Source: Variovorax boronicumulans (GTDB lineage: Bacteria; Pseudomonadota; Gammaproteobacteria; Burkholderiales; Burkholderiaceae_C). From it: DNA of 64,000 nucleotides. Shown piece by piece: positions 54,078-62,680 of the stretch. The notes beneath the pieces are model-generated. The model was not told the origin of the DNA. It saw only the letters and a list, made by a program, of their open reading frames with translations, and made no database searches. Position 1 is the stretch's first letter, and each line of letters begins with the position of its first letter. The position numbers and the translations under genes were made by a program. The stretch is from contig NZ_VEDO01000002.1 in the NCBI RefSeq assembly GCF_007677875.1, forward strand, positions 456,572 through 520,571, given 5' to 3'.

Positions 54078-55047
54078 AGTTGGCCGCGATGCGCTGCTGC
54101 AGGAAGTCGCCGGCCGTGATGGCCGGGTACTTGCCCGAGGGCGTCTCGATCAGCGTGCTGCGGTTGGCCTGGGCGAAGAAGGCCAGGCTGTAGCGGGCGC
54201 CCTGGTACTCGTGCGCCGCGGGATTCTTCACGCGGTGGAAGTTGCTGGGCAGCTGGTCGTCGCTCCAGCGCATCAGCATGTCGCCGATGTTGCAGGTGAT
54301 CAGCTCGTCAGCCGGCGTGATCGAGGTCCAGGCCTGCGTGTCCATGTCCTTGCCAGGCAGCAACTGCAGGCCGCCCTGGCCGCTGCGCTGGAACAGCAGG
54401 GTGAGGCAATCGAAGTCCGTGTGCGCGCCGGCGCGCCACAGGCCCAGCTGGTCGCGCAGGGCTGGGTCCACCGCGAAGTAGTGCAGCATGCGCAGCGTGC
54501 TCTGGTAGTCCGGCCGGCTGGGATCGTGCGCCGCCGTGAAGAATTCGCGCGCGAAGCCCAGCTTGACGGCGAAGCACGAGAGCACGCGCATGGCCACGCC
54601 CCAGGCCTGGGCCTCGAAGGCCAGCATGGTTTGCTCAAAGCCGGGCAGGGCCTCTTCGCCGGGCCACAGGCCCTCCATGTGCGGACGCGTGATTTGGTAG
54701 CTCTCCTTCTGGTCCGGCGTGCCTGTCGAAGGGCGCACCTGGGCGCGGCTCTCCCAGCCGGCGTTCAGGCCCTTCTTGAGCGGGTGGCGCGCCTTCACGG
54801 CGTCGGGCAGCGCAAAGAAGCGCTCCGTCATCGCAAAGGCCTCGCGCACCTTGTCCAGCGCGATGCCGTGGTTGGCCAGCTGGAAGAAGCCGACGTCGAC
54901 GGCGGCGTCCCAAAGCTGGTCGGCGATCTCGGCATGGCGGCGTTCGAAGTCGGCCAGGTCGATCACGCGCACCTCGCGCGCGGCTTCGGTGCCGACCGCG
55001 CCCATGCGCGATTCCTTGGTCAGTTCATGCAGTGCGTAGCTCATCAT
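54064..55047 (-). CDS. Isopenicillin-N-synthase-like 2-oxoglutarate/Fe(II) oxygenase
   Basis: 327-aa double-stranded beta-helix dioxygenase. Fe ligands H209 and D211 (AGAHTDFD) and H271 (SNFHRVKNP), and the 2-oxoglutarate arginine in RYS (R285), are intact. The DIOX_N half is present (VIDLADF to GFFQLANHG). The start overlaps the deaminase stop, so it is translationally coupled to it. The family includes plant and fungal hydroxylases, among them fungal thymine 7-hydroxylase; with a nucleobase-type deaminase and an NMT1-like binding protein upstream, a nucleobase substrate is a reasonable inference, not a demonstrated fact. Confidence 0.87.
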   Translation of the reverse strand: MMSYALHELTKESRMGAVGTEAAREVRVIDLADFERRHAEIADQLWDAAVDVGFFQLANHGIALDKVREAFAMTERFFALPDAVKARHPLKKGLNAGWESRAQVRPSTGTPDQKESYQITRPHMEGLWPGEEALPGFEQTMLAFEAQAWGVAMRVLSCFAVKLGFAREFFTAAHDPSRPDYQSTLRMLHYFAVDPALRDQLGLWRAGAHTDFDCLTLLFQRSGQGGLQLLPGKDMDTQAWTSITPADELITCNIGDMLMRWSDDQLPSNFHRVKNPAAHEYQGARYSLAFFAQANRSTLIETPSGKYPAITAGDFLQQRIAANFKKY

Positions 55048-55520
55048 TCCATTCCCCAGTAGGCTTGGTGCGGCGCCGTGGCTTCGGCAAGAAGCGCAGG
55101 GCCGATCACGGTGAACGGCTCCGCGCTGTGGGCGAACACGTCGCGGCAGGACATTTGCAGGTCAGCCGCGGAAGCTTCCTTGGCGCGAAAGCGCCGCAGG
55201 CTCACCGCGTCGATGCCGAACACCACGCGGCGGATGCCGCTCCAGAAGATCGCGCCCGCGCACATCACGCAGGGCTCGCCGGAGGCGTACATCGTGGCGC
55301 CAGCCATGGCCTCGCGTTTCAACCGGCGCAGCGCATTGACCTCGGCATGGGCCGTGCAGTCGCCCGTGGCGGCGTTGTCGTTGTGGGCCTCGGCCAGCAC
55401 CTGGCCGTCAGCGGAGACGACCACCGCGCCGAACGGCCGGTTGCCGCGCGCGCTGCCCAGGGCCGACAGCGCGATGGCCTGGCGCAGGTAGCGGCCGTCG
55501 GCTTCGTTGAGTTCGTCCAT
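55044..55520 (-). CDS. Nucleobase/nucleoside deaminase (CDA superfamily)
   Basis: 158-aa zinc deaminase with H58-A-E60 (TAHAEVNALR) and C84/C87 (PCVMCAGAIFWSG). The pattern fits the guanine deaminase/TadA-like group rather than Cdd. RPFGAVVVSADGQVLAEAHNDN is conserved in this group. Which base it deaminates is not clear from sequence. ATG 55520 lies 2 bases after the binding-protein stop, and its own stop overlaps the oxygenase start. TadA itself is usually elsewhere, so this is probably a catabolic paralogue. Confidence 0.85.
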   Translation of the reverse strand: MDELNEADGRYLRQAIALSALGSARGNRPFGAVVVSADGQVLAEAHNDNAATGDCTAHAEVNALRRLKREAMAGATMYASGEPCVMCAGAIFWSGIRRVVFGIDAVSLRRFRAKEASAADLQMSCRDVFAHSAEPFTVIGPALLAEATAPHQAYWGME

Positions 55521-55522
55521 GC

Positions 55523-56533
55523 TCAGGCCTTGACCGCGCGCTCTGCGGCGGCCGGCAGGAAGCTCGCGTCGAACACCTTGTCCGCCACCGGCGCCGCCTT
55601 GAGGCCGAAGGTCTGCGTGATCTCCTCGATCTGGCGCGCCAGCAGCTCGGACCGCACGGCGCCCAGGCCGTGGGCGCGTGTGTCGGCCGTGACCATGTAC
55701 TTGGCGGTGAGCGCGAAGCGCTGCGCTTCGAGCTTCTCGTCGATCATCGGCTCGCGCTGCTTGACGAAGGCCATGGCCGCCAGCGGATCGGCCAGCGCGT
55801 CCTGGATGCCGCGGTTGGTGGCGCGCAGGAAGGCACGCACGGTCTGCGGCTTTTCGCTGGCGAGCTTGCTGGAGGCCAGGATGGCGTTGCCGTAGAGCGT
55901 GGCGCCGATGTCGGCATACGACAGCACGGCCAGCTGGGCCGGGTCCACGCGCTGGAACAGCGACAACGCCGAGTCGTGGAAGTAGGTGGCGCCGTCCACG
56001 TCGCCGCGCACGATCACGTTGTCGCGCTGCGAGAAGTCGGTCGTGACCCATTCGAAGGCGTCGGTCTTCAGGCCCGCGTGCCGGGCCGCGATCGGCCAGG
56101 CGCGGCGCGTGGACTCCACGGCCGCCGCCGCGATGCGCTTGCCGGCCAGGCTCTTGAAGTCGGTCACGCCGCGGTCCTTGCGCGCGATGATCACGAAGGG
56201 CGCGCGGTTGTAGTACTGGTAGACGGCCTGCACCAGCGGCCCCTGCGTGGCCTGGAACTCCATGAGTGCGCTGAGGTCGCCAAAGCCCATGTCGTAGGCG
56301 CCGCTGGCCACGCGCGTGATGGCGGCCACCGAGCCGCTGCCCACGTCGAAGCTGGGCGCCAGGCCCTCCTGCGCGTAGTAGCCCTTGGCCTGCGCGACGA
56401 AAAAGGGCGCGACCTGGCCCGAGATGCGGAAGTCCAGCGTGAACTTCAGCGGCTGGAGCTTGCCGCCCTGTGCGAAGCTGAACGCGGGCAGGGCGGCGGC
56501 GGTGGCCAGGGTGAGCAGTTGGCGGCGTTGCAT
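55523..56533 (-). CDS. ABC transporter substrate-binding protein (NMT1/THI5-like)
   Basis: 336-aa periplasmic binding protein with a Tat-like signal (MQRRQLLTLATAAALPAFSFA). LKFTLDFRISGQVAPFFVAQAKGYYAQEGL and VASGAYDMGFGDLSALMEFQ are the NMT1/SsuA hallmarks. This class binds pyrimidine precursors, sulfonates, nitrate or similar small molecules. No permease or ATPase gene is adjacent, so it must use transporter parts encoded elsewhere. First gene of a three-gene minus-strand operon with the deaminase and the oxygenase. An operator-like palindrome lies about 80 bases upstream. Confidence 0.87.
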   Translation of the reverse strand: MQRRQLLTLATAAALPAFSFAQGGKLQPLKFTLDFRISGQVAPFFVAQAKGYYAQEGLAPSFDVGSGSVAAITRVASGAYDMGFGDLSALMEFQATQGPLVQAVYQYYNRAPFVIIARKDRGVTDFKSLAGKRIAAAAVESTRRAWPIAARHAGLKTDAFEWVTTDFSQRDNVIVRGDVDGATYFHDSALSLFQRVDPAQLAVLSYADIGATLYGNAILASSKLASEKPQTVRAFLRATNRGIQDALADPLAAMAFVKQREPMIDEKLEAQRFALTAKYMVTADTRAHGLGAVRSELLARQIEEITQTFGLKAAPVADKVFDASFLPAAAERAVKA

Positions 56534-56613
56534 CGTGGGTTCCTTGGGAATGGCGCTGTCGCAGGCAGTCTAGGAACCGCCGCGCCATGGCGACAGCCAC
56601 GCCCAGGCCATGT

Positions 56614-56639
56614 TCGCCATAACAGGCGTGTTATGGCGA
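56614..56639. promoter_or_regulatory. Operator-like 11-bp inverted repeat
   Basis: TCGCCATAACA (56614-56624), a GGCG spacer (56625-56628), and the perfect complement (56629-56639). It lies about 80 bases upstream of the binding-protein start on one side and about 24 bases before the -10-like box of the riboswitch-btuB unit on the other. Dyad size and ATAACA/TGTTAT half-sites fit a dimeric regulator site (LysR-, GntR- or similar), but the regulator is not encoded nearby. Confidence 0.5.
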
Positions 56640-56662
56640 CAGGGCGCGGCGCGCGGCTGGAC

Positions 56663-56668
56663 GATAAT
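56663..56668 (+). promoter_or_regulatory. -10-like GATAAT before the cobalamin riboswitch
   Basis: GATAAT followed by CCGCGCGGG, 51 bases upstream of the aptamer's first helix. No convincing -35 is seen at normal spacing; the preceding GC-rich bases are compatible with an activator-assisted promoter. The palindrome at 56614-56639 overlaps or abuts its -35 region. Confidence 0.35.
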
Positions 56669-56718
56669 CCGCGCGGGCCGCGGCGCCCCTCCGGTGCGGA
56701 GGGCTGCCGCGCCCCGGT

Positions 56719-56919
56719 TGCAAGGTGCCGACGGCCGCAAGGCTGGAGGTCAAACGGGAAGCAGGTGAGATGCCTGCGCTGCCCCCGCAACGGTCAGCGG
56801 ATCACGACCCCTCATGCCGGCGCCTGGCGCCGGCCGCCACTGCGCCTCCACGGGCGTGGGAAGGCGAGGGGCCGGGTGCCAGCAGGCACCGCTCCGCGAG
56901 CCCGGATACCGGCCTTGCA
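56719..56919 (+). ncRNA. Cobalamin riboswitch (AdoCbl-type aptamer)
   Basis: The conserved elements occur in order: a P1 helix TGCAAGG (56719-56725) pairing with CCTTGCA (56913-56919), a GGTGCC next to it, an AACGGGAAGCAGGTGAGA segment, the CTGCCCCCGCAACGG core (about 56778-56792), the B12 box GCCACTG (56836-56842), and AGCCCGGATACCGGCC at the 3' end. The aptamer binds coenzyme B12 and typically represses downstream translation or transcription. It precedes btuB, so uptake should fall when cobalamin is sufficient. The expression platform would lie in 56920-57058. Confidence 0.93.
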
Positions 56920-57058
56920 GTCGACTCGGACACCGCGGGCGTGCGTTGGTCCGACGCGGTTCTGCGCCCCGCCGGCGCGGCCCGGGTCGTGCCTGTGCGG
57001 CTGCGGTGTGTTCCAACGGCCGGCCCTGCGGGAGAGCGGGGCCAGAACGCAGCGACAC

Positions 57059-59278
57059 ATGCACGACCACCCGGCACCGGACCGCCCATGCGCGGCCGCG
57101 CTCCGCAGACACCGTCCCCATTCCTCCTGCCTGGCCGCCGCGCTGGCGCTGTGCGGCGCGGCCCAGGCCCAAGCCCCGATCCAGACCCGGGCGGCCACCA
57201 CGGGCGCCCTGGACCCGGTCTTCGTCACGGCCACGGCCCGGCCCGAGGACCGCAGCCGCATCGCGGCCACCACGCAGACCATCACCCAGGAGGCCATTGC
57301 GCGCTCCAGCGCGCGCTCGGTCACCGACCTGCTGGCCGAGAACGCGGTGGGCTTTCTGAGCGAGTGGAGCGCAGCCCAGACCTCGATGAACATCCGCGGC
57401 GCCGCCACCGACGGCCAGGGCCGCGACTTCCGCAGCCAGGTGCTGGTGCTCGTGAACGGCCGCCGCGCGGGCACGGCCAATTTGTCCAAGCTGAGCCCGT
57501 CCGACGTGGAGCGCATCGAGATCGTGCGCGGCCCGGGCTCGGTCGTCTATGGCAGCCAGAACATGGGCGGCGTGGTCAACATCATCGTGAAGACCGGCGC
57601 GACCGAGTCCGGCTCCAGCGTGGATGTGACGGCAGGCTCCTGGGAACTGTGGCGCGCCCATGCGCAGACGGCGGGCGCCAGCGACAGGTTCGACTGGTAC
57701 CTCGGACTCTCCGGTGGCGAGCGCGGCGACTACGGCTCCGGACGCGGCGGCACAACCCTGGCCAACACCGGCTGGGAGCGTCGCGGCGCCAGCGGCGCAC
57801 TGGGCTGGCAATTGGCCGACCACCACCGCGTGGAGTTGCAGCTGCGCACCGACGGCATCTACAACGCGGGCTTTCGCGGGTCTGGCGCCAACATCTACAG
57901 CCGCGACGACCGCGACAACCGCTCGCTCGATCTCACCTACGAGGGCGCCACGCCAGACCAGCGCGTGACCTGGCTGGCGCAGGCCTACGACCTCACCGAC
58001 GTCGACGAATTCCACTGGGCCTCGCCCGTGGTCCGCTCCGGCACCGCGGCTGTGCCGGGCACCTCGCGTGACCACAACCAGCGCACGCTGGACGTGCGCG
58101 GCCTGCGCCTGCAGCCGCGCTTGCAGCTGGGGCAGGGCAACGACCTGCTGCTGGGCCTGGACTGGGAGAGGAGCTGGCTGCGCTCCGACCGTGAACGCGT
58201 GGCCCTGCCGGGCGGCCCCGGCGGCCAGGTCGCGCCCTACGACAACAACCAGACCGAACAGGTGCACGCGCTGTACTTCGAGGACGCGCAGACCCTGCTC
58301 GACGACCGGCTCACGCTGCGCGCGGGCCTGCGCAAGACCTGGGGCCGGACGCGCTTCGACGCCACGCCCAACCTGCCGCTCGCGGTGCGCACCACGCGCA
58401 GCTACGACACCCACACCTGGTCCACGGGGGCGACCTTCAAGGCCAGCGAGCTGCTGAACCTGCGCGCCGGAGCCTCCACGGGCTTCCGCGCGCCCACGGC
58501 CACGGAGCTGGCCTCGGATTTCACGGCAGTGGGTGGCGGCCGCATCTTCGGCAATGCCAAGCTCAAGCCCGAGACGAGCCGGCAGATCGAAGTGGGTGCC
58601 ACGCTGCAGGCGCCACTCTGGCGGCTGGACGCGGCGCTGTTCCAGAACACGATCTCGGACCGCATCACCACGGTCTCGCGCGGGCCGGCGACGAACACCT
58701 CGGACTACGCCAACAACGCGGCCGACATCGTGGCGCGCGGCGTCGAGTTTCAGGGCAGCGTGGACCTTGCGCGGGCGCTGCAACGGCCGGGCCGCGTGTT
58801 CGACGCCTTCGCCAGCGGCTACTACCACTTCGACATGCGCGACAAGGGCGCGGCGGCCACGGCCAACACCGACAAGGTGCAGCGCATGTACCGCTACGAG
58901 GCCTCGGCCGGCGTGCGCTACGGCCAGGGCGGCCCGCGCGATGTGGGCGCCTGGACGCTGCAGGTCTATGCCTTGCTGCGCGGCCCGATGTGGTACGACA
59001 CCGAGGAAATCCTGCTGGTCCCGCAGGGCGAGCCCGGCAGCACCTTCATCCACCGCAAGGGCGCCTTCACGGTCTGGAACCTGCGCGCGGACTACCGGGT
59101 CTCGCCGGGCGTGAAGCTGTTCGCCGGCGTGAACAACCTGTTCGACCTGAACCGCCACCCGGTCTTCATCGCGCTGGACCGTACGCCCTGCACGGCGAAC
59201 CCAGCCTTCCAGAATGGGGGCTGCGGCACCTCGATGCCAGGGCGGGAGCTGCTGGTCGGACTGCACGTCGACTTCTGA
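57059..59278 (+). CDS. btuB: TonB-dependent vitamin B12 receptor (BtuB-like)
   Basis: 739-aa outer-membrane receptor. Signal peptide about residues 15-30 (SCLAAALALCGAAQAQ). A TonB-box-like DPVFVTATARP precedes the plug domain (SVTDLLAENAVGFL, VERIEIVRGPGSVVYGSQNMGGVVNIIVKTG). The beta-barrel ends with the terminal Phe (GLHVDF), a BAM signal. It lies downstream of a cobalamin riboswitch and upstream of a BtuF/C/D importer, so B12 or a corrinoid is the expected ligand. ATG 57059 is the start that leaves a normal signal peptide. Confidence 0.92.
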   Translation: MHDHPAPDRPCAAALRRHRPHSSCLAAALALCGAAQAQAPIQTRAATTGALDPVFVTATARPEDRSRIAATTQTITQEAIARSSARSVTDLLAENAVGFLSEWSAAQTSMNIRGAATDGQGRDFRSQVLVLVNGRRAGTANLSKLSPSDVERIEIVRGPGSVVYGSQNMGGVVNIIVKTGATESGSSVDVTAGSWELWRAHAQTAGASDRFDWYLGLSGGERGDYGSGRGGTTLANTGWERRGASGALGWQLADHHRVELQLRTDGIYNAGFRGSGANIYSRDDRDNRSLDLTYEGATPDQRVTWLAQAYDLTDVDEFHWASPVVRSGTAAVPGTSRDHNQRTLDVRGLRLQPRLQLGQGNDLLLGLDWERSWLRSDRERVALPGGPGGQVAPYDNNQTEQVHALYFEDAQTLLDDRLTLRAGLRKTWGRTRFDATPNLPLAVRTTRSYDTHTWSTGATFKASELLNLRAGASTGFRAPTATELASDFTAVGGGRIFGNAKLKPETSRQIEVGATLQAPLWRLDAALFQNTISDRITTVSRGPATNTSDYANNAADIVARGVEFQGSVDLARALQRPGRVFDAFASGYYHFDMRDKGAAATANTDKVQRMYRYEASAGVRYGQGGPRDVGAWTLQVYALLRGPMWYDTEEILLVPQGEPGSTFIHRKGAFTVWNLRADYRVSPGVKLFAGVNNLFDLNRHPVFIALDRTPCTANPAFQNGGCGTSMPGRELLVGLHVDF

Positions 59279-59568
59279 GATGGCGCAGTCCCCGATACCC
59301 AGCAGCGGCCGAGCGAAGCGAAGGCCCGAGCGCTCGGCCGAGCGCAGCGATAGCCCGAATAGGACTTGCCCCTGTGCCCCTGCCGAGGAGCGCAGTGCCG
59401 TGGGCTGCGCGGGGAACCTCGCGCTTCAACATCTGACTCATTGCGCTTGTTCGAGCGTAGTGAACGCAGTGAACGGTGCGAGTTGCGCAATGCAGCCCAT
59501 GGCGCGAGCACCGCAGGTTGCCCGGAGCGCCAGCGGAGGGACAGGGGCACCGGGGTCGCCTTCTGTTG

Positions 59569-59600
59569 CTTACTTTTCTTGGCGAGACAAGAAAAGTAAG
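59569..59600. repeat. Perfect hairpin inside the repeat (first)
   Basis: CTTACTTTTCTT (59569-59580), an 8-base loop and its exact complement (59589-59600). It is unusually A/T-rich for this genome. The T-run on one side makes it resemble an intrinsic terminator, which would matter for read-through from btuB. Confidence 0.6.
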
Positions 59601-59716
59601 TCCGGGTGTGGGGTGGATAGCCCCACCTCCTCACGTGGATCAGCCAGTGGTGTGCATAGAACCCACTGCGTGAGCATGAGCAGCTGGAGCCGGGATGTGC
59701 GCCCGGCAGCGCAGTC

Positions 59717-59747
59717 ACTTTCTCTTGGCTACCGCCCAAGAGAAAGT
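59717..59747. repeat. Perfect hairpin inside the repeat (second)
   Basis: ACTTTCTCTTGG (59717-59728), a 7-base loop and its exact complement (59736-59747). It is similar in design to the hairpin at 59569 but different in sequence, so the two are probably paired parts of the same element. Confidence 0.6.
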
Positions 59748-59994
59748 AACCAAAGAGAAGGCGGCCCCGGTGCCCCCGTCCCTCCGCTGGCGCTTCGGGC
59801 AACCTGCGGTGCTCGCGGCCTGGGCGCATTGCACAACTCGCACCGTTCACTGCGTTCACTCAGCTCGAACAAGTGCAATGAGTCAGTTCACAAAGCGCGA
59901 GGTTCCCCGCGCCGCCCAGGCCACTGCGCTCCTCGGCGTGGGCACAGGGGTGGGAGCGGGGCCACATACGGGCCATCGCTGCGCTCGGCCCAGC

Positions 59995-60906
59995 ATGACT
60001 GAGACGGCCTTGTCATCGACTGCGCGCCGCGTCCTCCTGCGCCGTTGCGCTGCCGGCAGCCTGGCGCTGGCCGGCCTGCCCGCGCTCGCAGCCCCCACCG
60101 TGCTGCAAGACGCCCTCGGTCGCCGCGTGGTGCTGCCCGCGCCGCCGCAGCGCATCGTGACCATCTTCTCGTCCAACACCGAGCTGGTCGTGGCGCTCGG
60201 CCTGCTGGACCGCATCGTCGGCGTGGAAGACTTCACCCGCTTTCCGCCCGACATCGTGCGCATCCCCAAGGTCGGCGGCCGACTCGGCTTCTCGGCCGAT
60301 GCGGTCGTCGCGCAACGGCCCGACCTCGTCATCGTCACGCCCGCGCGCCAGGCCGCGCACCAGCTGGTCGCCCCCATGGAGCGTATCGGCGTGCCCATCC
60401 TCGTGCTGCTGAGCCGCTCGCTGGACGAGGTGCTGGGCAATGTGCGGCTGATCGCGCAGGCCGGCGCCGTGCCCGAACGCGGCGAGGCCCTGGCGGCCAG
60501 CCTGCAGAACAGGCTCGCGCAGGTCGACGCGCGCGTGGCCGGCCGCACGCCGCCACGCATGCTGATGCTCACGGGCCGCCTGGGCAACGGCATGCTGCTC
60601 GTCGCGCGCGACTCCACCTACACGGGCGAGGCCATGCTGCGCGCCGGAGGCCGCTTCGCACTGGCCGGTGCCGGCGCCGTGCCCCAGGTCTCGCCCGAGG
60701 CCGTGCTGGCAGCCGACCCCGACGTGCTGCTGTTCGCCGGCAGCGAGGAGGCCCTGCGCGATCTCATGGCCCAGCCCGGCTGGCGCGCCATGCGGGCCGT
60801 CCGCGCGGGCCGCGCCACCACGGTGGCGCGCTCCGAATTCCTGGTCCCCGGCCCGCGCACGTTCGATGGCGTGGAGAAGCTCGCACGATGGCTGCACCCG
60901 GCATGA
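59995..60906 (+). CDS. Second corrinoid ABC transporter, periplasmic binding protein (BtuF-like)
   Basis: 303-aa FecB/BtuF-type binding protein. A Tat-like signal (TARRVLLRRCAAGSLALAGLPALAAP, residues 9-34) precedes PPQRIVTIFSSNTELVVALGLLDRIVGVEDF and ADAVVAQRPDLVIV. ATG 59995 is the only start that leaves a normal signal peptide; it lies 5 bases after the end of the large repeat, so no Shine-Dalgarno outside the repeat is possible. The ligand is taken as a corrinoid from context (riboswitch and btuB upstream, cobW downstream); a heme or siderophore is the alternative. Confidence 0.83.
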   Translation: MTETALSSTARRVLLRRCAAGSLALAGLPALAAPTVLQDALGRRVVLPAPPQRIVTIFSSNTELVVALGLLDRIVGVEDFTRFPPDIVRIPKVGGRLGFSADAVVAQRPDLVIVTPARQAAHQLVAPMERIGVPILVLLSRSLDEVLGNVRLIAQAGAVPERGEALAASLQNRLAQVDARVAGRTPPRMLMLTGRLGNGMLLVARDSTYTGEAMLRAGGRFALAGAGAVPQVSPEAVLAADPDVLLFAGSEEALRDLMAQPGWRAMRAVRAGRATTVARSEFLVPGPRTFDGVEKLARWLHPA

Positions 60907-61913
60907 GCACCGCGCGCGCCTGGCGTGCCTGGCACACCTGGGGTGGGGCCTGGGCCCTGCTGGCGCTGTGCCTGCTGCTGGGCACCTGCGCTGGCCACCA
61001 GTGGGCCAGCCCGGCGGACGTGTGGCGCGCGGTGCTCGGCGACGACACGCTGCGCAGCCGTTTGCTGTTCGAATGGCGGCTTCCGCGGGTGCTGGCCGCG
61101 GCCCTGGTCGGCGCGCTGCTGGGCCTGTCGGGCACGGTGTTCCAGGGCGTGTTCCGCAACCCGCTGGCCGAGCCCTATCTGCTGGGCGCCTCGGGCGGCG
61201 CGGCGCTGGGCGCCACCGTCGCGCTGCTGGTGCCGCTGGGCCTGCCGCAGGCGCTCACGCTGTCCGCGCTGGCCTTCTTCGGCGCCTGGGGCGCGACGCT
61301 GCTGGTGCTGGGCGTGGCCCGCGTGGCCGGCGCGCTGGATGCTGCCGGCCTGCTGCTGGCCGGCGTGGCACTGGCGGCCGTGCTGGGCGCCGTGCGCTCC
61401 TTCCTGATGCTGGCGCTGTCCGACGAGACCGTGAGCCTGCAGGTGGTCATGAGCTGGGTGTTGGGCGGCATCCAGACCCCCGGTTGGGCCGGCCTTGTCG
61501 TGCTCGCGCTGATCACCGTGGCCTGCCTGGCCGCCACGCGGACCATCGCGCGCGGGCTGGACCTGCTGGGCCTCGGCAACCATGCGGCCCAGGGCTTCGG
61601 ACTGGACGTGGCGCGCTTCGTGCCGCGCGCCGTGCTCGTGGGCGCGCTCGTGGTGGCCGCTGCGGTGGCCTATGGCGGCCTGGTGGCCTTTGTGGGCCTG
61701 GCCGCACCGCACATCGCGCGCTGGATGGTCGGCCCGCTGCACCGAAGGCTGTTGCCGGCCTCCGCGCTGGTGGGCGCCATCGTCGTGACCGTGGCCGACG
61801 CCATCGCGCGCTCGGCGCTGCCGCCGGCCGAGGTGCCGCTGGGCCTCATCACGGCCGTCGCCGGCGGGCCGTTCTTCATCGTGCTGCTGGCGCGGCGCCT
61901 GAGATCCGCATGA
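60903..61913 (+). CDS. Second corrinoid ABC transporter permease (FecCD family)
   Basis: 336-aa permease of the BtuC/FecCD type. [47 protein letters not shown] and [20 protein letters not shown] match the family. ATGA overlap with the binding-protein gene and again with the ATPase. It differs from the first copy (2083-3084) throughout, so it is an old paralogue rather than a recent duplication. Confidence 0.9.
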   Translation: MSTARAWRAWHTWGGAWALLALCLLLGTCAGHQWASPADVWRAVLGDDTLRSRLLFEWRLPRVLAAALVGALLGLSGTVFQGVFRNPLAEPYLLGASGGAALGATVALLVPLGLPQALTLSALAFFGAWGATLLVLGVARVAGALDAAGLLLAGVALAAVLGAVRSFLMLALSDETVSLQVVMSWVLGGIQTPGWAGLVVLALITVACLAATRTIARGLDLLGLGNHAAQGFGLDVARFVPRAVLVGALVVAAAVAYGGLVAFVGLAAPHIARWMVGPLHRRLLPASALVGAIVVTVADAIARSALPPAEVPLGLITAVAGGPFFIVLLARRLRSA

Positions 61914-62680
61914 GCACATCCGCACCGCGCCTGCAGGCGCAAGGTCTCACGCTGCGCCGGCGCGGCCGCGCCGTCGTCGATGCCGTGGACCTCACGCTGC
62001 CCGCGCTCGGTGCCGTGGCCCTGGTCGGGCCAAACGGCGCGGGCAAGTCCACGCTGCTGTCCCTGCTGGCCGGGTTGCTCGCCCCGCAGGCTGGCCGCGT
62101 GCTGCTGGACGGCGCGGATCTCGCGGCCACGCCCGTGGCGCGCCGCGCCCAGTCCATCGGCTACATGCCCCAGCACTTCGCGCCGCATTGGGACCTGCGC
62201 GTGGACGAGCTCGTGGCCATGCGGCTCGAAGGCCAGCAGGCGGCGCTGGACGCCGGCGCCGTGCTGGAACAGGCCGGCCTGTCGGCCTTCGCCGCGCGGC
62301 ACTGGTCCACGCTTTCGGGTGGCGAGCAGGCCCGCGCACTGCTCGCCACCGTGCTGGCGACCGACCCGCCCGTGCTGCTGGCCGACGAACCCGGGGCGGC
62401 CCTGGACGTGCGACACCGGCTCGCGCTCGTGGAGGCCCTGGCCGCGCGTGGGCGCGAGCACCTGGTCGTGGTCGCGATGCACGACCTGGATCTCGCGTTC
62501 CAGCATTTCGGCCGCGTCGTCGTGCTGGACCGTGGCCGCACCGTACTGGACGGCGGCGCCGAACTGCTGCAATCGCCCGCGCTCGACGCCGTGTTCGGCG
62601 TGCGGTTCGAGCGCGTGGCCGTGCCCCCGCACACGCTGTTGCGCGCGCACCGCTGGCAAGGGGCCGTGCATGCGGATTGA
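61910..62680 (+). CDS. Second corrinoid ABC transporter ATP-binding protein
   Basis: 256-aa ABC ATPase. Walker [10 protein letters not shown] is about residues 40-48, the signature LSGGEQAR is about residue 135, Walker B is VLLADEP, and the switch His is in VVVAMHD. The start overlaps the permease stop (ATGA). It completes the second BtuFCD system. Its 3' end overlaps the ATG of the small frameshifted ORF. Confidence 0.9.
   Translation: MSTSAPRLQAQGLTLRRRGRAVVDAVDLTLPALGAVALVGPNGAGKSTLLSLLAGLLAPQAGRVLLDGADLAATPVARRAQSIGYMPQHFAPHWDLRVDELVAMRLEGQQAALDAGAVLEQAGLSAFAARHWSTLSGGEQARALLATVLATDPPVLLADEPGAALDVRHRLALVEALAARGREHLVVVAMHDLDLAFQHFGRVVVLDRGRTVLDGGAELLQSPALDAVFGVRFERVAVPPHTLLRAHRWQGAVHAD

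Larger units (their letters stand above)
59332..59994. repeat. Large imperfect inverted repeat with internal hairpins (MITE-like)
   Basis: Two arms, 59336-59563 and 59757-59990, are imperfect reverse complements over about 230 bases (for example GGCCGAGCGCAGCGAT at the outer end of arm 1 recurs inverted at 59975-59990). Between them lie two perfect 12-bp hairpins. It carries no transposase and no supported ORF; the reading frames in it are open only because of composition. The element ends 5 bases before the next gene's ATG. A further copy of the arm starts at 63938. It fills the btuB-to-btuF gap of a riboswitch-controlled region. Confidence 0.75.

Noticed and set aside
59092..60002. Several frames of 60-260 codons inside the inverted repeat
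   Set aside because: They occur on both strands because the arms are near-complements, and no start signal or protein-like domain is present.
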